From Hymenopellis radicata (taxonomy: Eukaryota; Basidiomycota; Agaricomycetes; Agaricales; Physalacriaceae), in NCBI GenBank assembly GCA_015501595.1, contig JADNRX010000258.1, forward strand, positions 1-64,000: 64,000 nt of DNA. Direction: 5' to 3'. The notes below the pieces were generated by a model that saw nothing but the letters and a program-made list of their open reading frames with translations, was not told the origin of the DNA and ran no database searches. The position numbers and the translations under genes were made by a program. Shown in pieces: positions 34,853 to 47,110 of this stretch (position 1 is its first letter; each line of letters begins with the position of its first letter).

Positions 34853-35568
34853 TCCCGTTTTGGCGCATGAACGCCCGGTCACGTTGGACCCAGGATGAGA
34901 CATTCGCGTTACACCTTCATCGAGGTGGCGGATACAAAGAGCCGCTGACAATGTTTTGTGCTATTACTGTAGGTGACGCGCTGTCGGGGATGACAGGACG
35001 CACTGAGGAACGAACGTGGGCGCCGACTCGGAGTCCTAGCATGGTTCAAGACGACACAGCGATACATAAGTCTAGCATTGCATGCGTATATTCGCGGCCT
35101 AAAGACCTCATGAATGACATGCGGGCGCACTAATGCAAGCCTTGCAGCTCGTAGACACCTCAGTCAAGTGTGCATCAATAACACGGTCATAATGACTTTT
35201 TGAGTCATGCGCCATCTCTGGTCTACGTCGGAGAGTACATCCACTAACGTGTTCATATTTTCGCCGTTGGGAGAACTGCTGCCCAAAGTCGGGGCAAGAG
35301 CACAGGCCCTTCAGCAGAGGAACACAAGCTGAGAACTGAGAATAGACTTTTTTTTCGTTGAGCATAGTTTACCCAACGGCTGCAAGACAGCGCAGCGATG
35401 CAGTCGACGCAAAGGCTACGATAGCCATCCGCGCTCCAGATGTAAGGGCGTGATCATGATATCTGGCGGTCCTTAGATCCGAATACTTGTCAAGGATTGG
35501 TCGCGCCTCATGCTTCAAGCTTCAAGACTTCGACACGCATGAATAGAACAGCACGATGACGAGATACA
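34853..35568. other. Intergenic, nothing recognised
   Basis: No supported gene or repeat between the duplication and the next leftward gene. Confidence 0.4.
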
Positions 35569-36510
35569 TCACATCATAAACGCCAACCTCGTCAGCCTCC
35601 TACTCTCATCGTCGCCTATTTCCTGCAATTGGGCCGCCATCCTCTTCGGAGTGAACACTTTAAGGTCGAGAGGCTGCCGAAGATGAAGTAGCTCGTTTGA
35701 AGGCGACGCCGGGGACGATGAACGGTGCGTCAGAAAGGTGTCGGGCTCTTTGACAGTCGGATACTTCGGGCCAGGAACGCTCGCCGAAGCGACAAATGGG
35801 AACGGGAACCCACAAAGGTCATCTGACGAGGATACGGGCGTGCTTGAGGTACGCTGTCGATGGCGTGGAATGGGAGATGCAGTAAGTGGAGTCATATCGA
35901 CTTCCAAACTGGAGAACGGCCGTCCATGGTGCTGGTGGGGCGGAGGAGGCAGTATTGCTCTGGGTCTGCTGTGGACGCGTCCCCCGCCCAGTCTTGACAT
36001 TCTCAGCATGCGTCCCCAAACACTGGATCCCATCCTCCAAAGTCGTCGCCTCCCTCTTCCGGCTTTGTTTGTCGTGTGGAGGAAGCAAGTCCTTCTCGAG
36101 GTACTCCTCATCGCGATGGCTTGGATTGGAAGACCAACGAGAAACGAGCGCTAAGGATGCCAATAGAACGCGCTCCAACGGCGTTTCGTAGCGTCGACGG
36201 CGTAAAGCGGCTGATCTGAAAAATATACGGGTTCGGAGGGAAATTGTGGGGATGGCAGTGGCCAGGTCAAGACTCTGAATGGTGAGAGCAGTCCCCCTTC
36301 CCTCAACGTGGCTTCTCGACATTCGGCAGTGGAGATTGAATCCGCAGAAGACGGGACAAAGCTGTCGGATATGCGCCGAAGGTATTTGGCTCTGGGAGGA
36401 GAGCGTCGCTGGTGGGGTGTTGTGGCGTTCAAGATCATTTTATTGCTTCCCGATGGATTGACTCTGAGCATAGGTGGAAGTACGTGAACAATGCCTGCAA
36501 AGAGTATCAA
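35569..36510 (-). CDS. Ser/Pro/Arg-rich hypothetical protein, frame uncertain
   Basis: Three overlapping minus frames each hold protein-like sequence: 36510 to about 36190 (NPSGSNKMILNATTP, SSADSISTAECREATL, VYFSDQPLYAVDATKRRW), about 36190 to 35980 (ETPLERVLLASLALVSRWSSN, EEYLEKDLLPPHDKQSRKREATTLEDGIQ) and about 35970 to 35569 (HQHHGRPFSSLEVDMTPLTASPIP, KYPTVKEPDTFLTHRSSSPASPSNELLHL, PKRMAAQLQEIGDDESRRL). Joining them needs two one-base shifts or unseen introns. The product looks disordered. The family is not recognised. Confidence 0.45.
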
Positions 36511-38612
36511 TCCAAGGTAACTTTAATATGAAAGAAAGTATACCAGGAGCAAGCAAAACACGACAGATATCGACGGCAGAAGAATGCGACTGTGTTTGAA
36601 CAGCGTCAAGCAATTATCAAGTCAAGCTTGTACCAGGAAGGATTAAGGAATGCATGGTTCGCCGCGAAGAGTGGTCATAATTCCAATGCGGAGGTGTGCG
36701 GAAGGCTAAGCGGTCGATAAAGACGTGGTGGCGACGCCGACCAGATGTCTCTTGGAGTTCTGTGGGATTAGGCGTTTCGTTGCAAGTCGCCCAAAGGCTG
36801 CCAGTGGCTAGCACGTTGCTCAATAAAGAGGTCCAACAAATTTCAATACAACACGTACCACATGCCCCAGGCTCTCTAGGCGCCATTCGTAGTCTTGAAG
36901 GAAGTAAGGCGTACTAGAGTCATGGTGATGGTCAGATGGCGGTTAGAGATCAAAAATGGTAAGACTACGGTCACAGTGACAACCTCGATCGTGCCTATTC
37001 GGCCATCTTCGATTATCTGTCCACTTTCCTCAAATCAAGCTTGATTGACTTGTGCAGTCGTTTGTTGAAAACAATTATCGCTCGTTCTCTCATATAAATG
37101 ACTTTCTAACACGTCGATTTTACATCCCTTCGCTGGCTGACCATGGCATCTCATCGCTCAACTTGCTCATTGGAGTATTCACCCGCTCACGAATCCACCA
37201 ATCTCAAAGCTTTCGGCTCTCCGTCTTCTATAATCATCGTTGTCCGTGATGCGCCCAACATGGATTCAACCCTCACTGTTCCCATCCATTCGCAAACTTG
37301 GTCTTGTCCTGAGTCTAAGAAGCATTAGAAACACGTTGGCCATTGGATCACAGAATCGCGAACACATTCCTCCTGAGTTGAAAGCACAGCCGGCTGCCGA
37401 ACATCAGAAACATGCCAGAACGCCCGTGGTTCGCGCGGGATGTCAGGAGTGTGTACTTATCGCTCCTGGTAAAATATCTCCACCGAATGCCTTTCCGAAG
37501 TATACCCCAGCAGAAGTCGCAAGTAGTAAAGAGGAGGTTCCTCCCGAGCAGACATGACTAAGACGCGTCTCCCAGAGGTGAAAGTCCGTCGCAAGTATGG
37601 GCAAGCATAGACTCAGATTTTCTAAGGGTTTTGCCATAAGTTCATGACGAATCATTCGGATGAGCAAATAATCTGGTACAATACCGCGTCAATGTCTCGC
37701 AGACCGATGTACACCAATCTGTCCTGGCTTACTAGTCTCGAACTAGCCGCTCGACGCCGGCTTTTAGGGGAGGAGGATACCGGCGCAGACTACTGACTTA
37801 CCTTCTGTAAGCGCAAGCCGGAATCTGTCGTTTTGCAACGTCAATTGTCCGAAGAACGATCATAGCCCGAGAATCAGCAGTAGTATTAGTACGCAGTCTT
37901 CGACAAAAGGCGGGTTGCACTGGTGCATAATTGAGTAAACACGGCGCTTTTAATATGAAAGAATATCCACCTTCCGAACTCAGGACCACTGTAACGATGG
38001 GATCGCTCGCGGCGGTAACTTAGCGTCTGGTCGGTGGTGAACTGCCGACGAGTGTGTCGCCGTAGGAGGCCATGTCTGTACAGTCGGGTTCAGACCAGGT
38101 AAGGACAAGACAGTCGCAAGGTCCTGCCGCTTCTATGTATTCGTAAGAGACCCAAAGACAGGTGAGAGGCGGACAGACGCGCTATTCCAACAAGACCAGA
38201 TTGTTTCCTGTGTCCCTTTTGTGCAGGTCATGCTCGCAGGACACAAAGGTAACTCGTTCGTGGGTCAAGACGCATCTCGTTTGCTTTCGAAAGGTCCGTT
38301 CCAAATCAAGTGTCATTGTCCTGCTTTTCCCATAAGCGCGGGTGGAAGTTAGTCGCTACCGGCTGCGCCTCGCTCAGATACGGTCAAGATGGAAATGAGT
38401 TGGCAGCGATGAAGGCAGGAGGGAAGAGGCAACCCGATCATTCGATCATGTTTGCCCAATTATTTAAAAAGCGTAAGTACATAGTGCTCTGTATAATATG
38501 CGGTCCACTCTGAGTGAGATATAATGGTGTCTACTACTGGTCATAAAGAAGGACTGTGCATGAAAAGTGTGCACAGTACGTGAATGATCAGGTCTTCGCA
38601 CGCCACAAAGAA
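36511..38612. other. Mostly non-coding; one possible small gene
   Basis: On the plus strand a 61-codon frame (37143-37328, ATG) and an adjacent frame up to 37557 (ending SPPNAFPKYTPAEVASSKEEVPPEQT-like, polar) could be one small protein of about 130 residues if one base is missing near 37320. Otherwise nothing is seen, apart from the dispersed repeat at 37729-37775. Confidence 0.3.
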
Positions 38613-39898
38613 TCAAGGCTTTGCTTCGGAAACAGTGACATGGGTACCTTTACCGAGGGATGACAGTGGCGCTTCAACTCCGCCTCGCTCGTCGTCTGTA
38701 ACCTCTCGAACAGCCCCCTCCAAATCGGTGTTAGTGGTATGTCCTGTAGGTGTGCCATGGCTCGATGCGCTGGCGAATCGTGAAGACTCGGCCATGGAGT
38801 GCATGGTACTGCGCATGTTAGGTGGCGTAGGAGGGATGGACGCATTGTTTGGGCGCGATTGCCTGGCCATGACACGTCCGATGATGAGAGTTGGCGCGAT
38901 GCCCTGGATGTATGAATTAGGGCGGTCGACGAATGCATAGATAGGTACTCACAGTGATACTAAATGATATCACCATAGGGTATTGGTGCCTCGTAAGGAC
39001 TGTTACATCAGGAGAGTAAAAATCGTATGCGTATACAATGAGGAGAGCGATGTAGATGGCTGCGTACATGGCAGCCGATTCCACAAGAACCTCGATAATG
39101 CCGCGGTACGTCCTGAGGCTTGCGCCTAGTAAGCTACTGAATCTTATACTGCGAAAGAGGAGGAGGAAGGTGCACAGGCTGTTTGTCACCACGGTCATCG
39201 AGTAATAGACCAACCCCAAAATAGCCTGGTCCGCATAATGGTTGGTGCCAATTTTGAAGGCGTAAATGATGAGGAAACTGGCACTAACTATGCAGAAAGG
39301 TGTGAAGAGGAGAAACATGTTCAATGAAAGGACTCACTTAATTCAGTAATAAGGCAGAGACTAGGTGCAGCAACAATCTTCCAATCGCCCCCGTACAACA
39401 CCCAGCAGCGCCAAATCTGTTCATCGAGGTCAGCAGCCAAGCAACACGGAAGCGAATGTACACACCAAGATCAAGTCCGCGAGAAAGACATTAAGAGTGC
39501 GAATTATATTACTTGCAAGATTCTCGCCGCCACCAGCATGGAAGTTGTACTCCGCCTCCAACGATGTCCCATTCGTAATGAAGACCTGGTCGAGGACCGT
39601 CCAGTTTATACCCACAATGATGGTGTTGGCACACCATAAGAAGGTGATGATGCCGGCAAAGGTAGCTCGTTTGCGTTCGGGATACTCGCTCTGAACTAAT
39701 ACACATATACGATGTTAGAACAGCGAAAGAGACGCCGTCAAGGAAGAGATAATCACCAATATAATATAAGGCAACCATGAACACGCAGGTGTGGATGCCA
39801 TGACAGAAAACGAGGAGAATTGTAGAATGTAGGGTGGCCGAGATAATAGACTGAACATCTGCTACGCTGTACCCATCGTTCTCGAATGTCGTCGACAT
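38613..39898 (-). CDS. Multi-pass membrane protein, Agaricomycete family
   Basis: Begins at ATG 39898 (MSTTFENDGYSVADVQ) and ends at 38613. Exons recognised: 39898 to about 39762 (TM1, LLVFCHGIHTCVFMVALYYI), about 39700 to 39475 (SEYPERKRATFAGIITFLWCANTIIVGINW, then the TM ending NVFLADLIL), about 39420 to 39350 (IWRCWVLYGGDW), 39300s to about 38960 (two TMs, LVYYSMTVVTNSLCTFLLL and AAIYIALLIVYAYDF), and the last exon to 38613 with a cytosolic Ser/Thr-rich tail (SSHGTPTGHTTNTDLEGA). The IWRCW motif after the third or fourth helix and about seven helices in total fit a common uncharacterised integral membrane family of mushroom fungi. Receptor-like topology is an inference only. Confidence 0.7.
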
Positions 39899-41998
39899 GA
39901 TGGTTTTCGATTCAACCCCAAAGGCAGGCATCTGCCTGTTTATAGTGCAGTTCTTAATGGAGTAAGCCTTCGAAGCAGTGGAACGATGACGGGTTGTTCC
40001 TCTAGTGACTTAGCCCACGTTCATCTTTGCCAACGAATGTTGCTCACTTTTCGCTTCATGATGCCCGCAGGATCTGAATGCACTGGAAACTCACGCTTGG
40101 ATTGCCGCATTGCTTGAAACAAGATACACAGAACCATGAGATCGGGAGAAGTCACAGCTCAAACGCACTTACGACTTCGAGACGCAAGCTGAAGCGCCGG
40201 AAGCTTGATTGATCGACATATTCTTCAAAATGTAATACCTCTCACTCTCTTCCTGTTACCTCTTCAGCCTCTTCACGAACGATTGTGTTCGAGGTAATTT
40301 GGGGGGTGTTGGCGTCATTGAATCACTCGGAATAACGAACAGAGGTTCAATGACTGGAAAATAGTAAATACCACTCTGATAAAAACGCTCGGGTCGTACC
40401 TCAGCCAAACTACACCAGTTGCACGATAAGAGGGAGACATCAGTGTTCTCTGGGAGTCATTCAATATATCTAACCAACTCGTACACGCGTAGCTGAGATA
40501 TTTCAGCGTCGACAACATGAATTAGGAATGAAACGAAATGAACATACACAAAAGAATCACATCTTCGTTCCTGAAACCGGAGCACTGAACGTCCTGATCT
40601 CCGTCCCGCGTCCTAGCCACAGTCCACCTGCTAGCATCATCAAGGATGATAACGCGCTGCGAATGCGCTCGAGCCAGGGCTCCGCCATCTCCACCGAGCC
40701 CAGACTGCTGCTAGTACAGGCAGAACAGAAAGCGGACTCCATCATCCAGGGCATGGATAGCCGTGCGCAGGAGACCTCATCAAGTGGCGACAATGCAGGG
40801 GGATCAAAGGAGCCACGAGTAGGCAGCATGGTCTCCCACAAGACGTGGAAGACAGAACCGCGCGCCATATCGCACGTGTCTAGAGAGCTGCCTTGTGAAG
40901 TCGTGTCGAGTGCGATGATGATCATAAACGGGTAAGCCCGCGCCAGTCATACTGACTCGACTGAGCCACTAAAACCGTAGTCCAGCCACAATAAGATTGT
41001 AACGATGGATGTCTGCGGACTGCCTTCCGTAGAGGTTTCGGGCGTCCATGGGCAGCACGATGCGGGAATACATAACAAAGGCCAGGCAAGAGCACAAGGG
41101 GAGTGACGAGAATACACTATTTGTCTACGAGTCTGCTTAAGCCGACATATAGAGGCATACTAAGGCATACGTACCTAGACTCTAGTCCTTGAGTACTAGT
41201 TTCGAGAAGCTATCACTCATTTGTGCAAGCATTTTCGTTCCATTCTCGCGCGCGCGAGGCAGGAGAAAGGGCGTCGAATGCGCCCGTTTTCAGGGAGTCG
41301 CTGGACGCCTGGAAGGAGCGCCTTCTACACACGATTCGCCCGACGTCGCCATCCATGGAGGGCATGATGGAAGTGGAAGGAAAGTTCCGCGAACCTCAAA
41401 TCGGGAAGTCGGACCGGTCACAAGGACACCCCTTGGTTTCCTCCTTGTTTCTTGACATGTCACACTTGTATCTTGCTTGTATCACTCTACGTGTCCAGTG
41501 CGACGCACTCCGAATTCAAACATACGATCTTTATCCTATCTTCTGCAGACCGTCGACCTCCTCCTTACCGAACTTGGACTGTTGATGTTCTGAAGCAACG
41601 CCCTTTGCTCTCATTCGGCCCCCCACCTGTTCTTGGGACACGTTGCTTGTTTAATTCTCGTTCGACCTTCTATAATGATGTCGAAACCCGTCGCTTGATT
41701 CTTATCTCATTGAAACGGCTCCCAACCTCCGCAACTTTCTCCCCAGTTCCTTAACAACTCGAATGAGCGCTCACAACAGCATAGTATACTCCCTTGAAAC
41801 CATTTACCTTTTCTTGTGTTAGAATTCAATACCGTCGCACACTTCCAGGCTTCTAGCGCCCATACTTATCACACCTCAATCATCCAACTGCTGATGGGCC
41901 TTTAAATCTTGATTGATTGTATCCAACGTCAGAAACGAGTCGAATTCACTAAAGAGCGCGCACTACCGTTTACGTTGTGTACTTCTTTCTTTCTGGCC
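39899..41998. other. Intergenic; possible relic of a membrane-protein tail
   Basis: A plus frame at 40528-40935 reads as a polar Ser/Gln-rich tail and its opposite strand is also open; neither has a start or splice context I trust. 41189-41760 has only random-looking frames. The last 230 bases are the leader of the next gene. Confidence 0.35.
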
Positions 41999-43136
41999 AT
42001 GAGCAGCAGCAACAGTACGGCTGGTCTTGGCCTGATTACCGGATATCTGGAATGCATCGCCGAGAGCGACCGCGATCCGGATGTCCAAGGGTACGCTGTG
42101 CGTTTATCCAGTAAGTCTTGAGTATTCTTCGAAGATAAGCATCGACCAATCAATTTAAACCAGCCTTCATTGCTAACGTGTGCTTGGGTACGTCGTATCA
42201 TCCTCAATCCCCGCAGGACTGCTCCTAACTGTCTACAGCCATACTAGTGACATGGTCCGTCGAAGACGAATCCGACAAAGAACAATGTGGCGGCAGAAAC
42301 TGTCCATCGCAGACGCGCACTTTGCTTTAAGCCTCACGATCTCCCCGCTCGCGATCTACTTTATATACAGCACCACGCGCTGGATGTTTAACAAGAGCTC
42401 CAACCTCTACTCTCGCCTCGGAAAGTCCCGCAGGATGATAGCCTTCCTCACCATCTTGATGGTCGTCCAATGGATCGTGCTCGACGCCATTATATACGCT
42501 GCCCCAGATCACGTCTTCAAGGGCCAGCGATGTACGTCGGCCTCCTTAGCCGGGTGGCTTTTCTACAGGATCTTCAAGACGGCGGTGTCCTTGGACTTCA
42601 GTTTCTTCTTCATCCCGATCTTCCCGTTCATGTACATCGTGTACTCCATTCGCCACATTATGGATATCGTACGGGAGCACAAACGACACCAGAAGAAGGT
42701 GACGAAGTGGAGATTCTTTCGGTTTGTGCAGGTGCCTTGGGCGTTCATGCGGTCGTGGACGCTGTCGAATTGGTGAGAGTTTCATAACTCCCGGTTTGAG
42801 GAAATGAAGACTGAACTTGAGGTGCGCTAGGATCGTTGTAACGTACTCTCACCGTTGGATGATTTTCCTGTTGGTTCTCATCGCCTATCTAACATGGGCG
42901 GGCGGAGTTGGAGTCTGGATCCCGGACTTCACTGCGTATTGGAACGACGTACTTGTAACCCTGCGTGAAGACGACGGAAGCACCGCACTTCCGCCAAATA
43001 ACGCGCATGATGACTTTGATCCGTTTAGTTTCGGTCAGGTATGTTTGCCTTGCGCCTTCAATTGTACCTACCTCTCTGACGCACGTAGCTTCTCGCAGCA
43101 ACAGTAGCCCTTCAACCGCTCTTCGAAGAGGCATGA
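41999..43136 (+). CDS. Multi-pass membrane protein, five exons
   Basis: Exons 41999..42110, 42164..42187 (only 24 nt), 42217..42772, 42831..43038, 43089..43136 sum to 948 nt and give 315 residues. TM1 spans the micro-exon (STFIANVCLGLLLTVY). A basic loop follows (MVRRRRIRQRTMWRQK). Then come further spans FALSLTISPLAIYFIY, MIAFLTILMVVQWIVLDAIIY, LDFSFFFIPIFPFMYIVY and WMIFLLVLIAYLTWAGGVGVW, and a C-terminal FSFGQLLAATVALQPLFEEA. The exon junctions all keep frame, which supports the model. The family is not named; similar proteins are common in Agaricomycetes. It could be a channel, a receptor or a transporter part. Confidence 0.8.
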
Positions 43137-43144
43137 CAAAAAGC

Positions 43145-43240
43145 ATCTCATCAGTTAGCGGATGCTAACTGAAATCGGTACTGATTTCAGTTAGCTCCAA
43201 CCAATTTCAGTTACCTCTGACGACTTTCAGTTAGTGTCTG
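43145..43240 (+). repeat. Short interspersed TTTCAGTTAG motifs after the membrane gene
   Basis: (T/A)TTTCAGTTA(G/C) occurs three times (about 43187, 43202, 43229) with an inverted CTAACTGAAAT at 43166, giving a small foldback. Confidence 0.6.
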
Positions 43241-43759
43241 CCCGCCCTCACCACTGACTGGAATCGGGATCCCGCCCTCAAGCATAGTCGGCATCATCGT
43301 ACTACATAATCAGTAAGTTGGCATCCGCGTGGGATGGCATGGGAACATGCCGATTATGTAGATTTAGCAGCCACGCCGATGCAGAGGCACATCGGGATTC
43401 TATGCTGGCCGTGCCTAATCACCTATGTCGTCGTCATGTACTTGCCATGCCTTCCAACCACGTCAGATTATGCACTCCACCCACACTATTCAGAAAGAAT
43501 CAGAATCCTTGAAAGGTTCAAGGTGGTCAATTCAAACACTACGGAGTACATGCTCAAATAACTAGTAAGATAGATAGCTGTTGGAGCGGGGTGAAAGATT
43601 GCCGCTGGTATCGTCATCCACGTTCTCCCTGGTATAGTCGTCTGCGCTGTGCCAGACATCATCGTCTGCGATGTCCCAGTTAACGTTGTTCGCAGGATCA
43701 TCCGGTCATATATTGGCGCTTATTGTGGTCGTCGTGCAGTCCCGGTAGCATTGTTTACC

Positions 43760-44301
43760 ATGTTGGTTTTCGGGGTGCCCGCGCGGGGTTTGGCTCGGCT
43801 CCATATCCTCGCCTCGGTTCGTGAGACTCTGCGTACTCGTTTGTATTGTCGGTGGTGGTGCCGTCATCGTCGTCCTGATTCGTGCTTGTGTCGTATTCTA
43901 TTCGCTGGGTCGTCATGGGCCTACGCGCTTGCTCTAGTTGTCGCCCCCACGCGGCAAGCCGATTGGTATCTTCGTCCTCAGGCAATTTTCCTTGTGCGCG
44001 GCGGCTGATGCTGGAATGAAAGAGGTCACATGGCACTGACCAACAATGAGTCGGAGATGTAAAAGGACATGGGAGAGCTTACCCTTAGAAGGTTGTCGAT
44101 ATGAGCGTCGTGCTCGGTGGAGGCGGAAGAATGATTCTCGAACGATGTAAAGGGCTGCTGCAAAGAGAAAGAGGGATGATCAACCGACATGAGGAGCCCA
44201 GGTCTGAATCATCAGAAATGCATACCAAATCTATTGTAACGTCCGGTACCCTCAGGACTCGCCTGAACAAGGTCTAGCGTCGTCTTCGCGTCGTCGTGCA
44301 T
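43760..44301 (-). CDS. Small hypothetical protein, minus strand
   Basis: ATG at 44301 opens MHDDAKTTLDLVQASPEG. A 68-nt intron (44158-44225) leads to a helical segment RFAALYIVRESFFRLHRARR (44083-44157). After another intron a polar Asp/Glu-rich part is possible to about 43760 (LPEDEDTNRLAAWGRQLEQARR, then Thr/Asp-rich). The third exon frame is ambiguous. The gene lies head to head with the JmjC-like gene. The family is not recognised. Confidence 0.45.
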
Positions 44302-44344
44302 AGTGGAATGGGAGATCGAAAGGAAAATGCTTCGGCATCCGCCG

Positions 44345-46942
44345 TTTGATCCCACATCCCAAAATGGAACGGCGACGGCGGCGAGTACCAATTCCAGTTA
44401 GTAGAGAGCGGCGGGGTCGTCGCTGCCAATGCCAGTCAGGTAGCTCCGATTCCAGCCGCTTCCTCTAATGGCCCAGCAGCCTCACAAGCTCCACAAGGTA
44501 GTCAAGAAGGAACAGCTGCTCCTGCCAATGCTGTAGGCCAAAACACATCGAACGCAGGCGGGATGCAGGCACCTGCGATGGAGGCCAACATGCAGATCGA
44601 GAAAGAGAAGAAGGAGAAGCAGAATGGGAATAAGAAGAAGGGGCCGAAACCTGGTTCCAAACGGAAGCATAGAGGAGAGGATAGCGATGAGGACGACATC
44701 GACGAGGAGGAGGAGGAGGAGAAAGAGGAGGAGGAAGAAGAGGAAAGAAGAGGAAGAAGAGGAAGAAGAAATGAATAAGATGGCGGTTGAGGAGGAGGAC
44801 CCAGATGAGGAGATGCTGAAACCCGATTTGTTCATGGAAAAAACGTTGGATATAGAGGAGCGTCGCCGTAAGAAAATCAAGTTATTTACGGAGGAAGACG
44901 AAAAGCTAGAAAAGTGGCAAGTCGAACGGCGCCGACGACAGCACCCACTGCTCTCTTTTAGGCCCACTTCCCATGCACGTCCCCTTGCAAACACTACCCT
45001 TAACGCAAAAGTCCGTCAATCAGATGACAGATTGACCAATGTATGACTTTTGCTTAAAGTATTGACAAGAGATGCTAACTGACGGTGTAGCGTACTGTTC
45101 ACCCGATTCCCTTCAAGGCCTTCACCTGCAAGAGAATAAATGGGAAGACTTTGAAGTTTACCCATTGGAAACCGCTGTATGTTTTTTTTGAACAATTCTT
45201 ATACAAGGGACGCTCACATTCTGTCCCAGCGGTCGACCATGTCCGACATGTTACGCATTTTCAACAAATACCGTGTCGATCTTGGAATCGAAGATGCTGA
45301 GACGGAGGTTGACTTGGGCTGGCTGGTTATCACACCTTGGGATAAATTCAACAGCAAGTCCATCATGCAACAAAGGGACATTCTGGCTCGTGCCAGTGTT
45401 TGCATTCACCATTTCCCTATTACTGTGCCTCCAATGACAATGCGAGAAGAAGATTTGCAAACTATAGGAAACATTCACGTTAAGCGAGACATGCAAAGTA
45501 GGTTACTTATGGTTTTTGCCAGCTATGCCGATTCTGACTCAGCCATAGGTCCCTACTTGCGACAAGCAGCCTCAGAAAGTAAATCGCATCTTGGAATCCA
45601 TCTCAAGCGTTCGTTACTTGAATTCAAAGTACAAAATGAGCTTGGTGATGAGGGTGAAGTGCTCAACACGATCGACTTACCACGTAACAATGCACATCCA
45701 CAACCGTTCATCATCAAGTATGTGCAGAATCACTCCTTTCAGCTCATGTTACTGAAAGCTTTACAGCCAATTTGCTACCCATGAAGTTGCGTTGAATCAT
45801 ACTGAGTTTGCCTTTTCGGCGATAGAACATACGGACGCGCGACAGGGGCTGCAATGGTACTTGCTTGGGATGAAGAGTGTTGATAGCCATGGCCATGTTG
45901 ACTTTGGCGGAGCAGATACCTACGTTGAGCCTCAGAGTGGGTTAAAAGCATGGGTTGTCATGGACCGAGGCTATGAGCCACATGCGTACGTTCAGCTGCT
46001 CAGACGGTGGCAAGAAGATGAAATCAAGATCGGTCTTAATGAAGACAAAGACAAAGGCACTGAAGAGGAGCGAGAAAGGCGTCGCCAAGACAAATACCCT
46101 CTTAAATGTGCCTTCCTGATGCTCGAACCAGGAACATTACTGTACGTATTTATCATATGTGGATACACATACTGACGCTACACAGGATGATGCGGGGCTG
46201 TACAGAGCACTATGTCCTCACCGTTGAGACATCCATTATGACTGGTGGACAGTTCATACCGGCTGCAAGAATGAAGGCATCTGTGGTTGGGCTCATCCAC
46301 ACGATGTTACTGGACTACGTGGTCACGAATATCACTCATCTGAACTTCTGGGCGTTATATGCACGGATATTCATATTTTGGTTTCACAACGTAAAGCAGG
46401 ACGAGGGTAAGCCTGACCCATGTTCATGTCTAACTTATGAGCTTACATGTGTTCAGGCTTGAATGGCGTTATCAATATTCATATTCCGGATTATCGCCAA
46501 CCTGAAGGACTATCTAACATTGTCGCGCTTGGCAACCTCATGTTATTTGGAACAGCAATCTTGCTTCCAGACGAGAAGGCAGAGGTTTTTGTCGAAATCG
46601 AAACAGCGAAGGATTGTTACTTGCGCTTCATTGAGTGGCATTCGGATCGGTTCCAAATAAACGCCGACAACGCAGTGTACTCTAGACTCTACTCTACTCA
46701 TCCGCGAGTATACTCGTGACTCGCACAATGAGTACACATTTATTCACGAGTATTTTTTATACTCTATACTCGCGTCCGTCTCTAGCGGGAAACCAGAACG
46801 CGAATTTTGTCGTAACGATGGGGGATGCACCTGATTGGGCTGAATTACTGTCGGAAGCAAACCGTCGGGCGGAGAATATGGACGGTGAACTGGATGCTTC
46901 ATTTTTTGGACCACTCCCTTCTCATCAGGAAAACGGTAGGTT
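44345..46942 (+). CDS. JmjC-like protein, degraded, with small insertion
   Basis: Pieces of one long protein: a Ser/Ala/Gln-rich N-terminus (from about 44410), a Lys-rich then poly-Glu stretch (44590-44790, with a one-base frame change inside it), a conserved helical region (45090-45720), then a cupin/JmjC-like core at 45800-46400. The core has GMKSVDSHGHVDFGGADTY with the HxD metal motif (about 45892), GLKAWVV, EPGTLL, then after an intron MRGCTEHYVLTVET and GGQFIPA (about 46242). The related Agaricomycete expansion usually has GGHF at this place; here Gln replaces the last metal His, so activity is doubtful. JmjC proteins are Fe(II)/oxoglutarate hydroxylases or demethylases. The frame continues past a 123-bp insertion to about 46942. 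Confidence 0.6.
46674..46796 (+). mobile_element. 123-bp foldback insertion in JmjC-like coding exon
   Basis: Flanked by the direct repeat AACGC. Removing it with one AACGC restores an open frame (INADN joined to ANFVVT). Inside, GCGAGTATACTCGTGA is inverted against TCACGAGTATTTTTTATACTC, so it folds. The target length and the GAGTATACTC motif do not match the hAT-like family exactly. Confidence 0.75.
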
Positions 46943-47110
46943 TTGTCTCTGAGCATCTCTGTGTCTCTATGGAGACGTCAGAGACATCAGAGACGCTCAG
47001 GGATGTCACGTCTCCGCGAGATGCGCACCTGTCTCCCGGAGATGATCCACATCTCTGACACCTGCTCTGGCCAGCTCTGAGAGACAAAATACATCTCTTA
47101 GAGACGGTCA
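46943..47110 (+). repeat. GTCTC/GAGAC-rich foldback region
   Basis: About fifteen copies of AGAGAC or GTCTC in 165 bases. TAGGTTTTGTCTCTGAG near 46941 is roughly inverted against CTCTGAGAGACAAAATA near 47075, so the whole can fold. A related inverted block lies at 50165-50290. Confidence 0.7.
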
